From: Metabacillus sp. B2-18
GTDB lineage: Bacteria > Bacillota > Bacilli > Bacillales > Bacillaceae
Direction of reading: 5' to 3'
NCBI RefSeq assembly: GCF_021117275.1
Contig: NZ_CP088245.1
Span: forward strand, 2,827,501 to 2,891,500
DNA length: 64,000 bases
Below the pieces are notes generated by a model. It was not told the origin of the DNA, searched no databases, and saw nothing but the letters and a program-made list of their open reading frames with translations. The translations under genes were made by a program, and so were the position numbers. Below are positions 43,110 through 52,448 of the stretch, piece after piece (the first letter of the stretch is position 1; each line of letters opens with the position of its first letter).

Positions 43110-44845
43110 CTAGTCCTGAATTATTTTATGATCTTTTTTCGTTAATTCTTTTAAAGCTGTTAGCACAATCCAAATCGCAAACACGAGGATAATACTACCG
43201 AAGATAAATAATAAAAGATTCATGTCAGTCGATCCTAAGCCTGACCATTCAAACACAACCTGCTGAATCATTGCCCATATTGTCATAAACAGAATAAACA
43301 CCATTGGAATAAAGGACACAAGATAGTTTCGACCAAGTCGTTTTAACCAGATGGAAATAAGCAGCAAGCTGATTCCTGCTAAAAGCTGGTTGGATGTTCC
43401 AAATAAAGGCCAAAGTAGATAGCCACCTGATCCAAATCCGTTTGGTCCCTTTGGTAATAAAACTAAAGCAGCACTTGCAACTACAGCAATTGATGTTGCC
43501 ACATGTGGTTTTGTTAAAGTATCCAATTTATACTCTGTTCCAAGTTCAGCGATAATGTACCTCATTAATCGAACAGAAGAATCAAGTGTTGTCGCTGCAA
43601 AGCTAACAACAATAACAGAAATAATGGTAGCCGCAATATCAGCCGGTATGCCGATTCCAGTAGCCAACTGTGCTCCGCCTGCAATAAAATTACCAAGTCC
43701 TCCACCATTTGCAGCTGCAAATGAACTGTAAGCTTCTTTAAATTCTCCTGCACTTGAAAATACGGTTACGCAGGCAATAATTGAAATTAAAGCTAAAAAC
43801 CCTTCTCCAACCGCTCCTAAGTAACCAACAAATCGTGCATCTGTTTCTTTATTCAATTGTTTAGATGAAGTTCCAGAGAAACAAGACCGTGAAAACCTGA
43901 AATCGCTCCACATGCTATCGTTATAAATAAAAGTGGAAACCAAGACTTATCTGCAGCATCCGGATTTGTGATCGGTGCTGTAATTTCAGGATTTAAGAAT
44001 AATAACCCTGCGTACATAATCACTAAACCAACAACTAATTGATGAGAATTAATATAATCCCTTGGCTGTAGCAGTTTCCACACCGGAAGAGTTGAAGCGA
44101 AATAGCAATAAATCATTAATATAATAATCCAAATAAAGAAAGCCATTGATACACCATTTAACCCGAAAGCAACACTAGCTTCAGCCCCGCCGAAATATTT
44201 TACTAAATCAATTTGTAAGGCAGGTATTTTACTTGTTAAAACTGCTGAACCATACATAACGGCTAAAGCAATAATTGATGGTAAAAGCATACTGCCTTTC
44301 TTTTTGTAAACAGCGTAGCCAATCCAGATCGCTAGCGGAATTTCGATAAAGACCGGAATGACACTTGCCGGAAACTTAATAAAGAGATTTGAAATAACCC
44401 AAGCAAAAACGGCATTTACCATAAGTACTAAGATGAGAATAATAAAGAGGAATAATAACTTTGCTTTTTTCCCAATTAACTTGTTTGCTAGTGTTCCAAC
44501 TGACTGCCCTTTGTTACGGACAGATAATACTAGTGTTCCAAAATCATGAACACCTGCAGCAAAAACAGTTCCTAATAGCACCCAAAGCAGTGCAGGAAGC
44601 CAGCCCCAATAAACTGCGATCGCAGGACCTACAATTGGTGCTGCCCCAGCAACAGAAGTAAAATGATGGCCCCATAAAACAGATTTCTTCGTTGGAACAA
44701 AATCAACTCCATCCTGAAATTCATGTGCAGGTGTAACATAGTTAGGATCAAGGCGGTAAATTTTTTCTGCAACAAACTTAGAATAATAACGATAACCTAA
44801 CCAGAATACAACTGTCCCAATTACAGCTAACCAAACAGCATGCAT
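43110..44845 (-). pseudogene. cstA: Carbon starvation protein CstA, frameshifted
   Basis: Two overlapping frames together cover a full CstA (about 575 residues, 16-18 TM). The first runs from ATG 44845 (MHAVWLAVIG, AGGGG 6 nt upstream) to FHGLVSL, then loses frame; the second resumes at SGTSSKQLNKETDARFVGYLGAVGEG and ends at 43110. The break lies near 43875-43883, where GTTTCTCTGGAACT lacks one base relative to the expected VSSGTS codons. CstA is a peptide/pyruvate-type importer induced in starvation; a cre site (44896-44910) lies upstream. A sequencing error is also possible. Confidence 0.85.
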
Positions 44846-44895
44846 TTCTTTCCCCTCCCACTTTGATAATGAATAAATTACTTCAAAGAAAGTAT

Positions 44896-44910
44896 ATGTA
44901 AGCGTTACCA
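44896..44910. promoter_or_regulatory. CcpA cre site upstream of cstA
   Basis: ATGTAAGCGTTACCA matches WTGNAANCGNWNNCW at every position and lies about 50 nt before the cstA start codon. CcpA control of cstA is known in B. subtilis. Confidence 0.65.
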
Positions 44911-44951
44911 ATTAAGTCTCAGTTTCTGAAATTTATTTTTATATAGAAAAC

Positions 44952-44984
44952 AAAAGGCAAACTATTAAAAAAATAGTTTGCCCT
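44952..44984 (-). terminator. Intrinsic terminator of the M20 peptidase gene
   Basis: GGCAAACTATT pairs perfectly with AATAGTTTGCC around an A-rich loop, followed by TTTTGTTTT on the minus strand. Confidence 0.85.
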
Positions 44985-44990
44985 ATCTTA

Positions 44991-46130
44991 TTACTTAACT
45001 TTTGATAATCGTTCGATAATGGTTGCCAAAAGAAGAGTTCTTTCTACTAAGCTCGGTATTTCCAAATATTCTTTATCACTATGAGCATTTCCACCAACAG
45101 GGCCTAAACCATCTATCGTTGCAACTCCAAGTGAGGAGGTAAAGGATGCGTCAGAGCCACCGCCTGTTGCCGTATCTTCTATTTCAATGCCAATTTCATC
45201 TCCAACATCTTGTATAATTCGAAGCAATGCTCTTGTTTTTTTATTTTTCTCCATTGGAGGTCGATTCATTTCACCTTCTAAAACAATTTTCGTTCCAGAC
45301 ACTTCAGTAGTTGAACAAATTTCCTCGAGTCGTTCTTCAATGATTTCAACCTGCTCGATTTCTTTCATTCGCACATCAATTTGAGCTTCCGCATGGTCAG
45401 AAACTGTGTTAGCACTTGAGCCGCCTTCAATTAAACCTACATTAACGCTAATGCCATTTTCATGATCAGAAAGTTCATGTAGTTGAATAATTTTATGTGC
45501 CAGCTCTTCAATTGCACTTCGACCTTTTTCAGGCTCAATCCCCGAATGTGCCGCTTTTCCTTCAACAATAAGCGTGTAATTACCTTTCCCTCTGCGCGCT
45601 GTTACCAATGAGCCATCCTTTCGTGCAGGTTCCATGACGAGAGCATATCTCATACCTTTTGCTTCACTTTCAATGAGAGATCGTGATGTTGGTGAACCAA
45701 TTTCTTCATCACTATTAAGGATAATTTTAATGTTTTTATAGCCTTTATGTCCTTCGTTTAGTAATGCTTTTATAGCATATAAAACAGCGGCTTGACTAGA
45801 TTTCATATCAATAACACCCGGTCCATATGCTCGATTGCCTTCAATTTTAAAAGGTCTTTCTATTGCCGTTCCTTTCGGAAAAACTGTATCCATATGAGCT
45901 ATAATAACGATGTTTGGATTTTTTGCTTCTTTATGCTGAATAACCAAATGATTTCCGTAATTTTCTTGTGGAATGACCTTTACATGAAAACCTAGTGCCG
46001 TGTAGTTATCCTGTAGTATGCGACCAATTTGATCGACACCTTCTTTATCATATGAGCTGCTATCTATATTTACTAATTTTTCAATAAAAGTCAGCATTTC
46101 TTTTTTTTGCTGATATATAAATGATTCCAT
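44991..46130 (-). CDS. M20 family metallopeptidase (carboxypeptidase G2-like)
   Basis: 379 residues. Zinc ligands are visible in IIAHMDTVFP (His and Asp, about 75-84), the bridging PGVIDMKSSQAA (about 105-116), SDEEIGSPTSRS (Glu Glu pair, about 140) and the C-terminal His stretch near GGNAHSDKEYLEIPSL. It is likely a cytoplasmic or secreted-less aminoacyl hydrolase; no signal peptide is seen. The order M20 peptidase next to an AEC transporter gene may hint at an amino-acid conjugate substrate. ATG 46130 follows GAAGGAAAC. Confidence 0.9.
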   Translation of the reverse strand: MESFIYQQKKEMLTFIEKLVNIDSSSYDKEGVDQIGRILQDNYTALGFHVKVIPQENYGNHLVIQHKEAKNPNIVIIAHMDTVFPKGTAIERPFKIEGNRAYGPGVIDMKSSQAAVLYAIKALLNEGHKGYKNIKIILNSDEEIGSPTSRSLIESEAKGMRYALVMEPARKDGSLVTARRGKGNYTLIVEGKAAHSGIEPEKGRSAIEELAHKIIQLHELSDHENGISVNVGLIEGGSSANTVSDHAEAQIDVRMKEIEQVEIIEERLEEICSTTEVSGTKIVLEGEMNRPPMEKNKKTRALLRIIQDVGDEIGIEIEDTATGGGSDASFTSSLGVATIDGLGPVGGNAHSDKEYLEIPSLVERTLLLATIIERLSKVK

Positions 46131-46216
46131 GGAGCCGTTTCCTTCTTTCCTCTACCTGTTAATATCCAGTTATAAAGATTTTACCAGAATAAAGGCAGAA
46201 AGGTAAGTAGTGTTTC

Positions 46217-47134
46217 CTAGGATGATATGAGAAGATTTGCTAAGACCCAAAGTATAATAAAGCTCAAGATGATCGTTATATTAGATAATGTTCCTACAAA
46301 TTTTTGATCATACTCAAATTCGACAGAATAAGGTAACACTGAAACAGATGTTGGTAACAAGAACCCCATTAATAACGTATATTTAAACATGTCATCAAAT
46401 GGTAGCAGAAAAAAACAAGAAACCCCTATTAATAAACCAATCCCATATCTTACCCCTAGAAATTGCACCATTAGTTTTATATAGCTTTTATCAAATGTAA
46501 AATTCAGATAGATTCCTAGCAATAATAAAGATAATGGCATATTTGCTGCAGAAATAATCTCAGCAACATTTAATATGGTTGAAGGAATTTGTAACCCAAT
46601 TAAATTAACAATCACTACGATAATATAAGTCATAAGAGGGATCGATTTTGATAACTTAATAATCACTGTTTTGGGATCCAGCTTCACATCTTCTTTTGAA
46701 TAAAAACTCCCAATTAAATAGCTTAAGCCAAAAACAATAAATGCATTTCCAACATCAAACATCCCAAAATAGGTAAGTCCTTCTTTCCCAAAAATAACTT
46801 CTACTAATGGATAAGCAAAAAGACCAATATTAAAGCCTGGTACCATCATCCCAAGCATACCCTTTATGTTTCTTTGTTTTTTCCTAAATAAAAAAAGGGC
46901 AAAAAATCCGATGAAGATCCCATATAGAAAGCCCATTAAGATAAGTAAAAACAACGATGTTTCTATTTTAATATCATGAAAGGTCACGATGATTAAAGTT
47001 GGCAGAGTGATATTAAAAATAATTCTTGATAATCCCTCACCGTCTTTTTCCTTAATGATACCCCCTCTTTTTAAAAGATAACCTAATGCAATAATGATGA
47101 CGCAATACAAAAACTGCAAATTAAAACTACCCAA
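46217..47134 (-). CDS. AEC-family transporter (auxin efflux carrier type)
   Basis: 305 residues, ten hydrophobic segments, with the family's central features FNITLPTLIIVTFHD, GFNIGLFAYPLVEVIFG and MPLSLLLLGIYLNF. AEC proteins export organic acids or amino-acid derivatives; the substrate is unknown. ATG 47134 has a weak site (AAGGAGTTATGTC). It may form one transcript with the M20 peptidase gene downstream, but the gap of 87 nt leaves this open. Confidence 0.88.
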   Translation of the reverse strand: MGSFNLQFLYCVIIIALGYLLKRGGIIKEKDGEGLSRIIFNITLPTLIIVTFHDIKIETSLFLLILMGFLYGIFIGFFALFLFRKKQRNIKGMLGMMVPGFNIGLFAYPLVEVIFGKEGLTYFGMFDVGNAFIVFGLSYLIGSFYSKEDVKLDPKTVIIKLSKSIPLMTYIIVVIVNLIGLQIPSTILNVAEIISAANMPLSLLLLGIYLNFTFDKSYIKLMVQFLGVRYGIGLLIGVSCFFLLPFDDMFKYTLLMGFLLPTSVSVLPYSVEFEYDQKFVGTLSNITIILSFIILWVLANLLISS

Positions 47135-47314
47135 AATGACATAACTCCTTACTTGTATTAAATTCCTTTAGTTGACTACTGTATACAATATTGCTCATTT
47201 TACCGGACATCTAGCACATTATCAATCTAATCAACTCAATCCTACCATTCTATTTCATTATTCATAATTTTATGATAAATTAAATAAGACTACTTTGAGA
47301 GGATGTTGCAGGAA

Positions 47315-47629
47315 ATGACAAAATTTGAAAACATTACGATAGAAAAGAAGGCAAATGTTTATTTTGAGGGCAAGGTGACTAGTCGTACCATCTTATTTGA
47401 AGACGGAACGAAAAAAACTCTTGGTGTCATGCAGCCTGGTGAGTATGAATTTTCTACAAGCTTCAAAGAAGAGATGGATATCACAGCAGGTCATTTAGAG
47501 TATAAATTACAAGGTGAAGATTGGAAAACAATTGACGGCCAAGGTGTTTTTTATGTACCGGCAAATGAAACATTTCAAGTAAAAGCAATCTCTGTTGTTG
47601 ATTATTGTTGTTCATACATAAGTGAATAA
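47315..47629 (+). CDS. ppnP: Pyrimidine/purine nucleoside phosphorylase (PpnP, DUF1255)
   Basis: 104 residues of the cupin-like PpnP family: MTKFENITIEKKANVYFEGK, FEDGTKKTLGVMQPGEYEF, LEYKLQGEDWKTIDGQGVFYVPAN and AISVVDYCCSYI. It reversibly phosphorolyses nucleosides. ATG 47315 matches the family N-terminus; the earlier in-frame ATG (47303) is inside GAGAGGATG. Monocistronic, followed by a perfect terminator. Confidence 0.92.
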   Translation: MTKFENITIEKKANVYFEGKVTSRTILFEDGTKKTLGVMQPGEYEFSTSFKEEMDITAGHLEYKLQGEDWKTIDGQGVFYVPANETFQVKAISVVDYCCSYISE

Positions 47630-47633
47630 ACAT

Positions 47634-47663
47634 TAAAAGTCGTCCCTAACAGGACGACTTTTA
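47634..47663. terminator. Bidirectional intrinsic terminator
   Basis: AAAAGTCGTCC pairs perfectly with GGACGACTTTT around a 6-nt loop between two convergent genes. Confidence 0.9.
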
Positions 47664-47696
47664 TCTTACTTTAGTTTATCTCTTGCTTCCACTTTA

Positions 47697-48266
47697 TTAT
47701 GTTTTTTCAACTTCTACTAGCAAATGAAAAATAAATTGATAAAGAGATCCAATTACTTCGCCAACAGTATTCGTTTCTTCAAAACCCTCTACCGCATCAA
47801 GTGTAATATTTAAGTCCCATAATCCGTCTTGTTGATTAAACATTAAATTATATTTCTTTTCTCCTTCTAGTAACTCACGATCTAGAAAGGATTTAATTGT
47901 TTTTTCTTGATTCTTTTTGAGCTTTAATCCAAGCATAGCCTCATATGTTCCAAAAACATCATCAACCTCTAATGAAACTGCATCAATTGCTATGATATGA
48001 AACCATTTTGATTCAACATAAAGGAATTCAGCTTTCTGTTTTTTAAAATATGATATAGATTCAGATAAGAAGGAATCTGATTCGGTTGCAATCAATTCAT
48101 CTGTTTCTTTATTACTCCGCTCAATATAAGCACCTAAAAACCTATTTTCTATTTTCTCATTACCACCATTTTCTTCAAAAGAAATATTATTTTCTTTCAT
48201 ATACTCTTTTTCTACTAGATATAATGGCATCTCTTTATCTAACTGCTGAACCTGATTCTTTAACAA
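47697..48266 (-). CDS. Conserved Bacillus protein of unknown function
   Basis: 189 residues, acidic, soluble, with a strand-helix pattern: FLGAYIERSNKETDELI, FLYVESKWFHIIAIDAVSLEVDDVFGTYEAMLGLKL, YNLMFNQQDGLWDLNITLDAVEGF. Relatives are sometimes labelled branched-chain aminotransferase, a label I do not accept because no PLP site is present. No ribosome binding site conflict; ATG 48266 follows AAGAATGGAGGACATATATTG. Confidence 0.8.
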   Translation of the reverse strand: MLKNQVQQLDKEMPLYLVEKEYMKENNISFEENGGNEKIENRFLGAYIERSNKETDELIATESDSFLSESISYFKKQKAEFLYVESKWFHIIAIDAVSLEVDDVFGTYEAMLGLKLKKNQEKTIKSFLDRELLEGEKKYNLMFNQQDGLWDLNITLDAVEGFEETNTVGEVIGSLYQFIFHLLVEVEKT

Positions 48267-48324
48267 TATATGTCCTCCATTCTTTCCAATACTCTATTTA
48301 CATAGTATAACCTTTTCTTTCGAT

Positions 48325-49080
48325 TTATAAATCCATTTCAATAAGAACCGGGCAGTGGTCACTACCCAAAATATCACAATGGATTTGAGAATCTATTAAA
48401 CGATTTGTTAATGTTTTTGACACAATAAAGTAATCAATACGCCAACCAATATTTCGTTCACGTACCTTACTCATATAAGACCACCAAGAATAAACATCTT
48501 TTCGTTCCGGGTACAAGTAACGGAAACTATCAACAAATCCTTCATTCAGTAATAAAGACATTTTTTCACGCTCTTCATCTGTAAAGCCTGAATTACCTTT
48601 ATTTGATTTTGGATTTTTTAAATCTATTTCCTGGTGTGCTACGTTTAAATCTCCACATAAAATAACAGGCTTGTTTTTCTCCAAGGTTGTGATATATGCA
48701 CGAATTTCTTCTTCCCATTGAAGTCTTTCATCAAGCCTTGCTAAATCTCTTTTTGAATTAGGTGTGTACATTGTAATGAGAAAGTAATGTTCAAATTCTA
48801 ACGTTATGATTCGACCTTCTGGTTCTTCGTTCATATCACCAATACCGTAAGAAACAGACAATGGCTTTTGTTTAGTAAAGATGGCAGTACCTGAATATCC
48901 TTTTCTTTCTGCGAAGTTCCAGTATTGGTGATATCCCTCAAGCTCTAAAGAAAGCTGTCCTTCTTGCATTTTTGTTTCCTGAATACAAAATATATCTGCG
49001 TTAACTTCTTTAAAATAGTCTAAAAATCCCTTTTTCACACATGCTCTTATTCCGTTTACATTCCATGATACTAATTTCAT
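48325..49080 (-). CDS. exoA: Exodeoxyribonuclease III
   Basis: 251 residues. The AP-endonuclease family motifs are complete: SWNVNGIRA (5-13), FCIQETKMQ (about 31-39), GDLNVAHQEIDL (about 144-155) and the closing RIDYFIVS (about 216) with DHCPV (Asp, His). It cleaves abasic sites and removes 3' blocks in base excision repair. ATG 49080 follows AGGGAGAAAAATAG. Monocistronic. Confidence 0.96.
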   Translation of the reverse strand: MKLVSWNVNGIRACVKKGFLDYFKEVNADIFCIQETKMQEGQLSLELEGYHQYWNFAERKGYSGTAIFTKQKPLSVSYGIGDMNEEPEGRIITLEFEHYFLITMYTPNSKRDLARLDERLQWEEEIRAYITTLEKNKPVILCGDLNVAHQEIDLKNPKSNKGNSGFTDEEREKMSLLLNEGFVDSFRYLYPERKDVYSWWSYMSKVRERNIGWRIDYFIVSKTLTNRLIDSQIHCDILGSDHCPVLIEMDL

Positions 49081-49176
49081 CTATTTTTCTCCCTGATTTC
49101 ATAAATTGACTGTTGAACTTATATAGTAAACGATTTTCCTAAAATACTAAACACATATGTTCTCTAGGTAATAAAA

Positions 49177-49211
49177 TAAGCGGTAAAAGCTTTTTGCTTT
49201 TAACCGCTTAA
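49177..49211 (-). terminator. Intrinsic terminator of the cysteine dioxygenase gene
   Basis: TAAGCGGTTAAAAGC pairs with GCTTTTACCGCTTA around a short loop (one bulge), 4 nt past the stop codon. The T tract is weak. Confidence 0.7.
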
Positions 49212-49214
49212 TAA

Positions 49215-49772
49215 CTAATTTTTCTCCAATTGAATTTCTTTCACTTTTTGTCTTTGCTCCTCAGGCCACCATGCTCCACAATCGTCAGATACAATACATG
49301 CTGCACATTTATTTAAATCATACACCTTCATTCCAGTAATTGGTGGTGAATATAAATGAAGAGTAACCAACTTCGACTTATCTAAAACAGACATTTTATG
49401 CACACCCTTTTCGGGGGCAAAAAACATTTTTCCATTTTCCTGAAATTCAGTAAAGAGTTCTATAGGCAATTTTGTTCCATCTACTTTATATACCGTATTT
49501 TTTGCCGTTCCATTTATCACTTGAATCCATCCAAAGGAGCTGCCATGATCGTGTGGCGCACATTCTAATTGAGACCAGTTCATCACTAACAATTCAACTC
49601 TTTCGTTCTTAAAAAGCAACTTTCGGTAGTACGGTTTATCATCTTCTGTCTTTAATATAGGCTCTAATTCTTCAGGCTGAATAGCAAGTTCTTCCATCGC
49701 CAGTTTTAAAGCATCACTAGATGTATTTTCTAAATTTCCAAGAATCTCATGAATTCGGTCTTTATAATCCAT
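49215..49772 (-). CDS. Cysteine dioxygenase family protein (YubC-like)
   Basis: 185 residues of the cupin fold. The iron ligands are APHDHGSSFGW (two His, about 89-99) and the later LVTLHLYSPP (third His, about 145), the 3-His site of cysteine dioxygenases. It oxidises cysteine to cysteine sulfinate with oxygen. C-terminal extra Cys (DLNKCAACIVSDDCGAWW) is unusual and may bind metal. ATG 49772 follows AGGAGGTACATTTGT. Confidence 0.9.
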   Translation of the reverse strand: MDYKDRIHEILGNLENTSSDALKLAMEELAIQPEELEPILKTEDDKPYYRKLLFKNERVELLVMNWSQLECAPHDHGSSFGWIQVINGTAKNTVYKVDGTKLPIELFTEFQENGKMFFAPEKGVHKMSVLDKSKLVTLHLYSPPITGMKVYDLNKCAACIVSDDCGAWWPEEQRQKVKEIQLEKN

Positions 49773-49910
49773 ACAAATGTACCTCCTGATGTTGCTTTTC
49801 TAGTTGTCTTTTATGCAGCAGGCTGTTCATATGTATTGGTATGTTCTTGCTGTTTAGCAAGTAAAAAAATATTTTTTTAGTAATGATGAAGCCTTTGTAA
49901 AAGACTTAAC

Positions 49911-50837
49911 CTATTTGTACTTTCTTGAAAAAAAGAAACCATACAACCTTTCAAATTGACCGTTAACAAAAATCACTCCTATTATAATTATGATTCCTCC
50001 TACTACACTTATGAGAATAATTTTTTCGTTTAGTAAAAGAACAGCTGCGATTAATGTTGCAACTGGTTCTAAATATAGAAAAACAGATACCTGTGATGCT
50101 TCTAGAACATGTAATGCTTTTGCCCAGTACCAATAAGCAACTCCTGATACAAATACACCTAAAAAAAGTAAATGAGCCCACTCTCCAGCCTGTAAATGAG
50201 ATACGGCCTCCCACCCTTTATTACGAATCAAAAAAGGAATTGTTAAAACAAATCCTAGTAAGCTCATATAAAATGTAATAACTAGCGGTGACAACGGAAT
50301 GTTTAATTTTTTTAATAAAACGGAATAGACTGCCCAGTTAAGTGTGCTTAGCAACATTAGTAAGTAACCTATGTTTAACGCTGGTTCAAACGTTTTTTCA
50401 CTACCACCTGTGGTAATCATTAACACACCAAAAAGTGCTAGTATCATTCCAATAGCTTTTAATACCGTCATTCTTTCATTTAGAAAAATCATCGACAAGA
50501 TTACTGTGAAAATCGGTGATAAAGATATCATCCAACCTGCTGAAGATGCATCGATCGTTAGCAATGCACTAGCTTGGATAACCTGATGAATAAAAACACC
50601 TAATATACCTAAAACAATTAAATGTGGGATATATGCAGGATTAATTTTAAGTTTTTCCTTTAATATAAGTAAAAGACAGAGAAGAAAGAGCGCACCAATT
50701 CCAAATCGAATAACAAGTAATGTAAAAGGATCTAGCTTGTCTAATACCGCTTTTGTCGAAACGAAAGATACTCCCCAAAATGTGATGGACATTGTGGCAT
50801 ATAGTGAAGCGGCTAATTTATGGTTTGATGACAACAT
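49911..50837 (-). CDS. EamA/DMT family transporter
   Basis: 308 residues, ten hydrophobic helices in two EamA repeats (about 10-140 and 155-290): FWGVSFVSTKAVLDKLDPFTLLVIRFGI in the first, LNWAVYSVLLKKLNIPLSPLV and EPVATLIAAVLLLNEKI in the second. An exporter of amino acids or metabolites, substrate unknown. ATG 50837 follows AGAGGTATTTATT. Monocistronic. Confidence 0.9.
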   Translation of the reverse strand: MLSSNHKLAASLYATMSITFWGVSFVSTKAVLDKLDPFTLLVIRFGIGALFLLCLLLILKEKLKINPAYIPHLIVLGILGVFIHQVIQASALLTIDASSAGWMISLSPIFTVILSMIFLNERMTVLKAIGMILALFGVLMITTGGSEKTFEPALNIGYLLMLLSTLNWAVYSVLLKKLNIPLSPLVITFYMSLLGFVLTIPFLIRNKGWEAVSHLQAGEWAHLLFLGVFVSGVAYWYWAKALHVLEASQVSVFLYLEPVATLIAAVLLLNEKIILISVVGGIIIIIGVIFVNGQFERLYGFFFSRKYK

Positions 50838-50935
50838 AATAAATACCTCTCTATTTTAGTCTCTCCTTATCATATGCTTGTCCTTTTGACGAATGTATAA
50901 AAAATTCGAAAGTTCACCCTCATCTCACGTATTAT

Positions 50936-50963
50936 TTGAATTATAGTCTGGTTATGGTACAAT
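50936..50963 (+). promoter_or_regulatory. Promoter of the metallo-hydrolase gene
   Basis: -35 TTGAAT (50936-50941), 16-nt spacer, -10 TACAAT (50958-50963). The -10 and start region are covered by the FadR-type operator. Confidence 0.7.
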
Positions 50964-50981
50964 GAATGAGTATTCATTCAT
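50962..50981 (+). promoter_or_regulatory. FadR (YsiA)-type operator
   Basis: ATGAATGAGTATTCATTCAT is a perfect palindrome with 8-bp arms around GTAT and agrees with the Bacillus FadR consensus ATGAATGAmTAnTCATTCAT except for G at the m position. Overlapping the -10 and start region, it should repress the downstream gene until long-chain acyl-CoA is present. Confidence 0.75.
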
Positions 50982-51022
50982 AAAGACTTTTTTAATAAAT
51001 TAGAAATACAAGAGGTGATATC

Positions 51023-51925
51023 GTGCAACAAATTGGTCCGATTCAAATTATCGAAGGTCCACATAAAAGTAAAGTTCCTTATTCCAGAAGTCTATATATT
51101 GAAGGTTCACATGAAAAGGTGTTAATTGATACAGGTGCTGATCCACACTCGCTCCAACAATTAAACAAACAATCCGGTGTTGACTTAGTTATTAATACAC
51201 ACTACCATCCCGATCATACTTGTCATAATTACTTATTTCCGAAAGCAGAAAAGTGGATAAATAAAATTGAATACCAGATGTCATTAACAGTTGAGGGAAT
51301 TGCAAAAGCAAATGGAGTTTATCAAGAATGGGGTTCTGCAGGCGTAAAGGAATGGGCAGAGAACATTCCGCAAACATGGATTCAAAGCCTTTCTGAAATT
51401 AACGGGTATTACGAATACGAGAAAGAATATCGTCTTGGAGGCGTTAACGTTATTTTTTTGCATACACCAGGTCATACAAAAGGCTTTACTTGCCCTTATT
51501 TTCCTGACTTTGGCGTTGTTTTTACAGGAGATTATGATATGACAACGTTTGGTCCATGGTATAACGGTACAGATGGTAACATTGATGAGTTTATTTCTTC
51601 AGCCCAACGCCTTCTCTCATTAGACGCTAACACGTTTATTACAGGTCATCAAAAAGGAACATTTCAGAAAGACGAATTTCACGAAGCAATGAAAAAATAC
51701 CTTTCAATCATCGATCAACGTGATAACGTGATTGAAAAATATGTGCAACAAGGTTTAGATTTTGAAGAATTAACAAGTATCGGTATTTTTTATCCCAAAA
51801 ACACTTTAGAGCATTCTATCCTTAAAACGTGGGAACGAAGTGGAATAAGAAAACATCTTCACCGTTTAGGCTATAAGGTTGAGAATGGAGCGATCAAACA
51901 TTTGGTCTATTCTAATAAAGAATGA
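51023..51925 (+). CDS. MBL-fold metallo-hydrolase in the FadR regulon
   Basis: 300 residues. Metallo-beta-lactamase fold: THYHPDHTCHN (about 57-67) is the HxHxDH zinc motif variant, HTPGHTKGFTCPYF (about 150-163) and FTGDYDM (about 175) and the final FITGHQKG add ligands. The C-terminal 80 residues form a helical cap of the YflN/lactonase-like type. The GTG start 51023 follows AAGAGGTGATATC. Being under a FadR box suggests a role in acyl or thioester handling during fatty-acid use; this is inference. Confidence 0.87.
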   Translation: MQQIGPIQIIEGPHKSKVPYSRSLYIEGSHEKVLIDTGADPHSLQQLNKQSGVDLVINTHYHPDHTCHNYLFPKAEKWINKIEYQMSLTVEGIAKANGVYQEWGSAGVKEWAENIPQTWIQSLSEINGYYEYEKEYRLGGVNVIFLHTPGHTKGFTCPYFPDFGVVFTGDYDMTTFGPWYNGTDGNIDEFISSAQRLLSLDANTFITGHQKGTFQKDEFHEAMKKYLSIIDQRDNVIEKYVQQGLDFEELTSIGIFYPKNTLEHSILKTWERSGIRKHLHRLGYKVENGAIKHLVYSNKE

Positions 51926-52027
51926 ACTTGAATCGATCTAAGGGAGTTCCTCACCACCGTTGTGCTGTGGCTCTCCTTTATATTAATAATGGATAGAAAG
52001 CTACAGTCAACTCCCTATCCATACTCT

Positions 52028-52297
52028 TTATTCATCTTCGTCCATCATATCCTCAAAAACAGCCGACACTTTTTCAAATTCATCATCACTTTCAATCGGG
52101 GACAAATCTCCTTCATCATCAATCTTTAAAAAGAAAATATCAATATCTTCTTCAGATTCCTCTTGAATATCATCAACAAATCCTACTGCTACATAATCAG
52201 TTCCTTCTAAAGTAATCGCCGCAAGAACCTCTACTTCATTATCCTGATCATTTTCGTCCGTAATTGTAAAAATTTCTCCTACTTCTACTTTATCCAT
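52028..52297 (-). CDS. DUF1292 family protein (YrzB-like)
   Basis: 89 residues, very acidic. The DUF1292 pattern is VGEIFTITDENDQDNEVEVLAAITLEGTDYVAVGFVDD (about 5-40) followed by an acidic tail ending EDE. B. subtilis YrzB is the recognised relative; function unknown. ATG 52297 follows AGGGAGCTATTATT. Monocistronic. Confidence 0.82.
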   Translation of the reverse strand: MDKVEVGEIFTITDENDQDNEVEVLAAITLEGTDYVAVGFVDDIQEESEEDIDIFFLKIDDEGDLSPIESDDEFEKVSAVFEDMMDEDE

Positions 52298-52448
52298 GAA
52301 TAATAGCTCCCTTCACACGTACATATAAATGATGATTACTTCTTTATCATGCCAAATTTATGTAATTTCATTCAATACATTTTATAAAAAAAATACAATT
52401 TCTTTCATTTTTAGGTTATAAATTTGATAAAAGGAAGGATGTTTATTT

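Noticed and set aside
47697..48266. Branched-chain aminotransferase
   Set aside because: Relatives carry this label, but no PLP-binding lysine region or fold motif of the enzyme can be seen.
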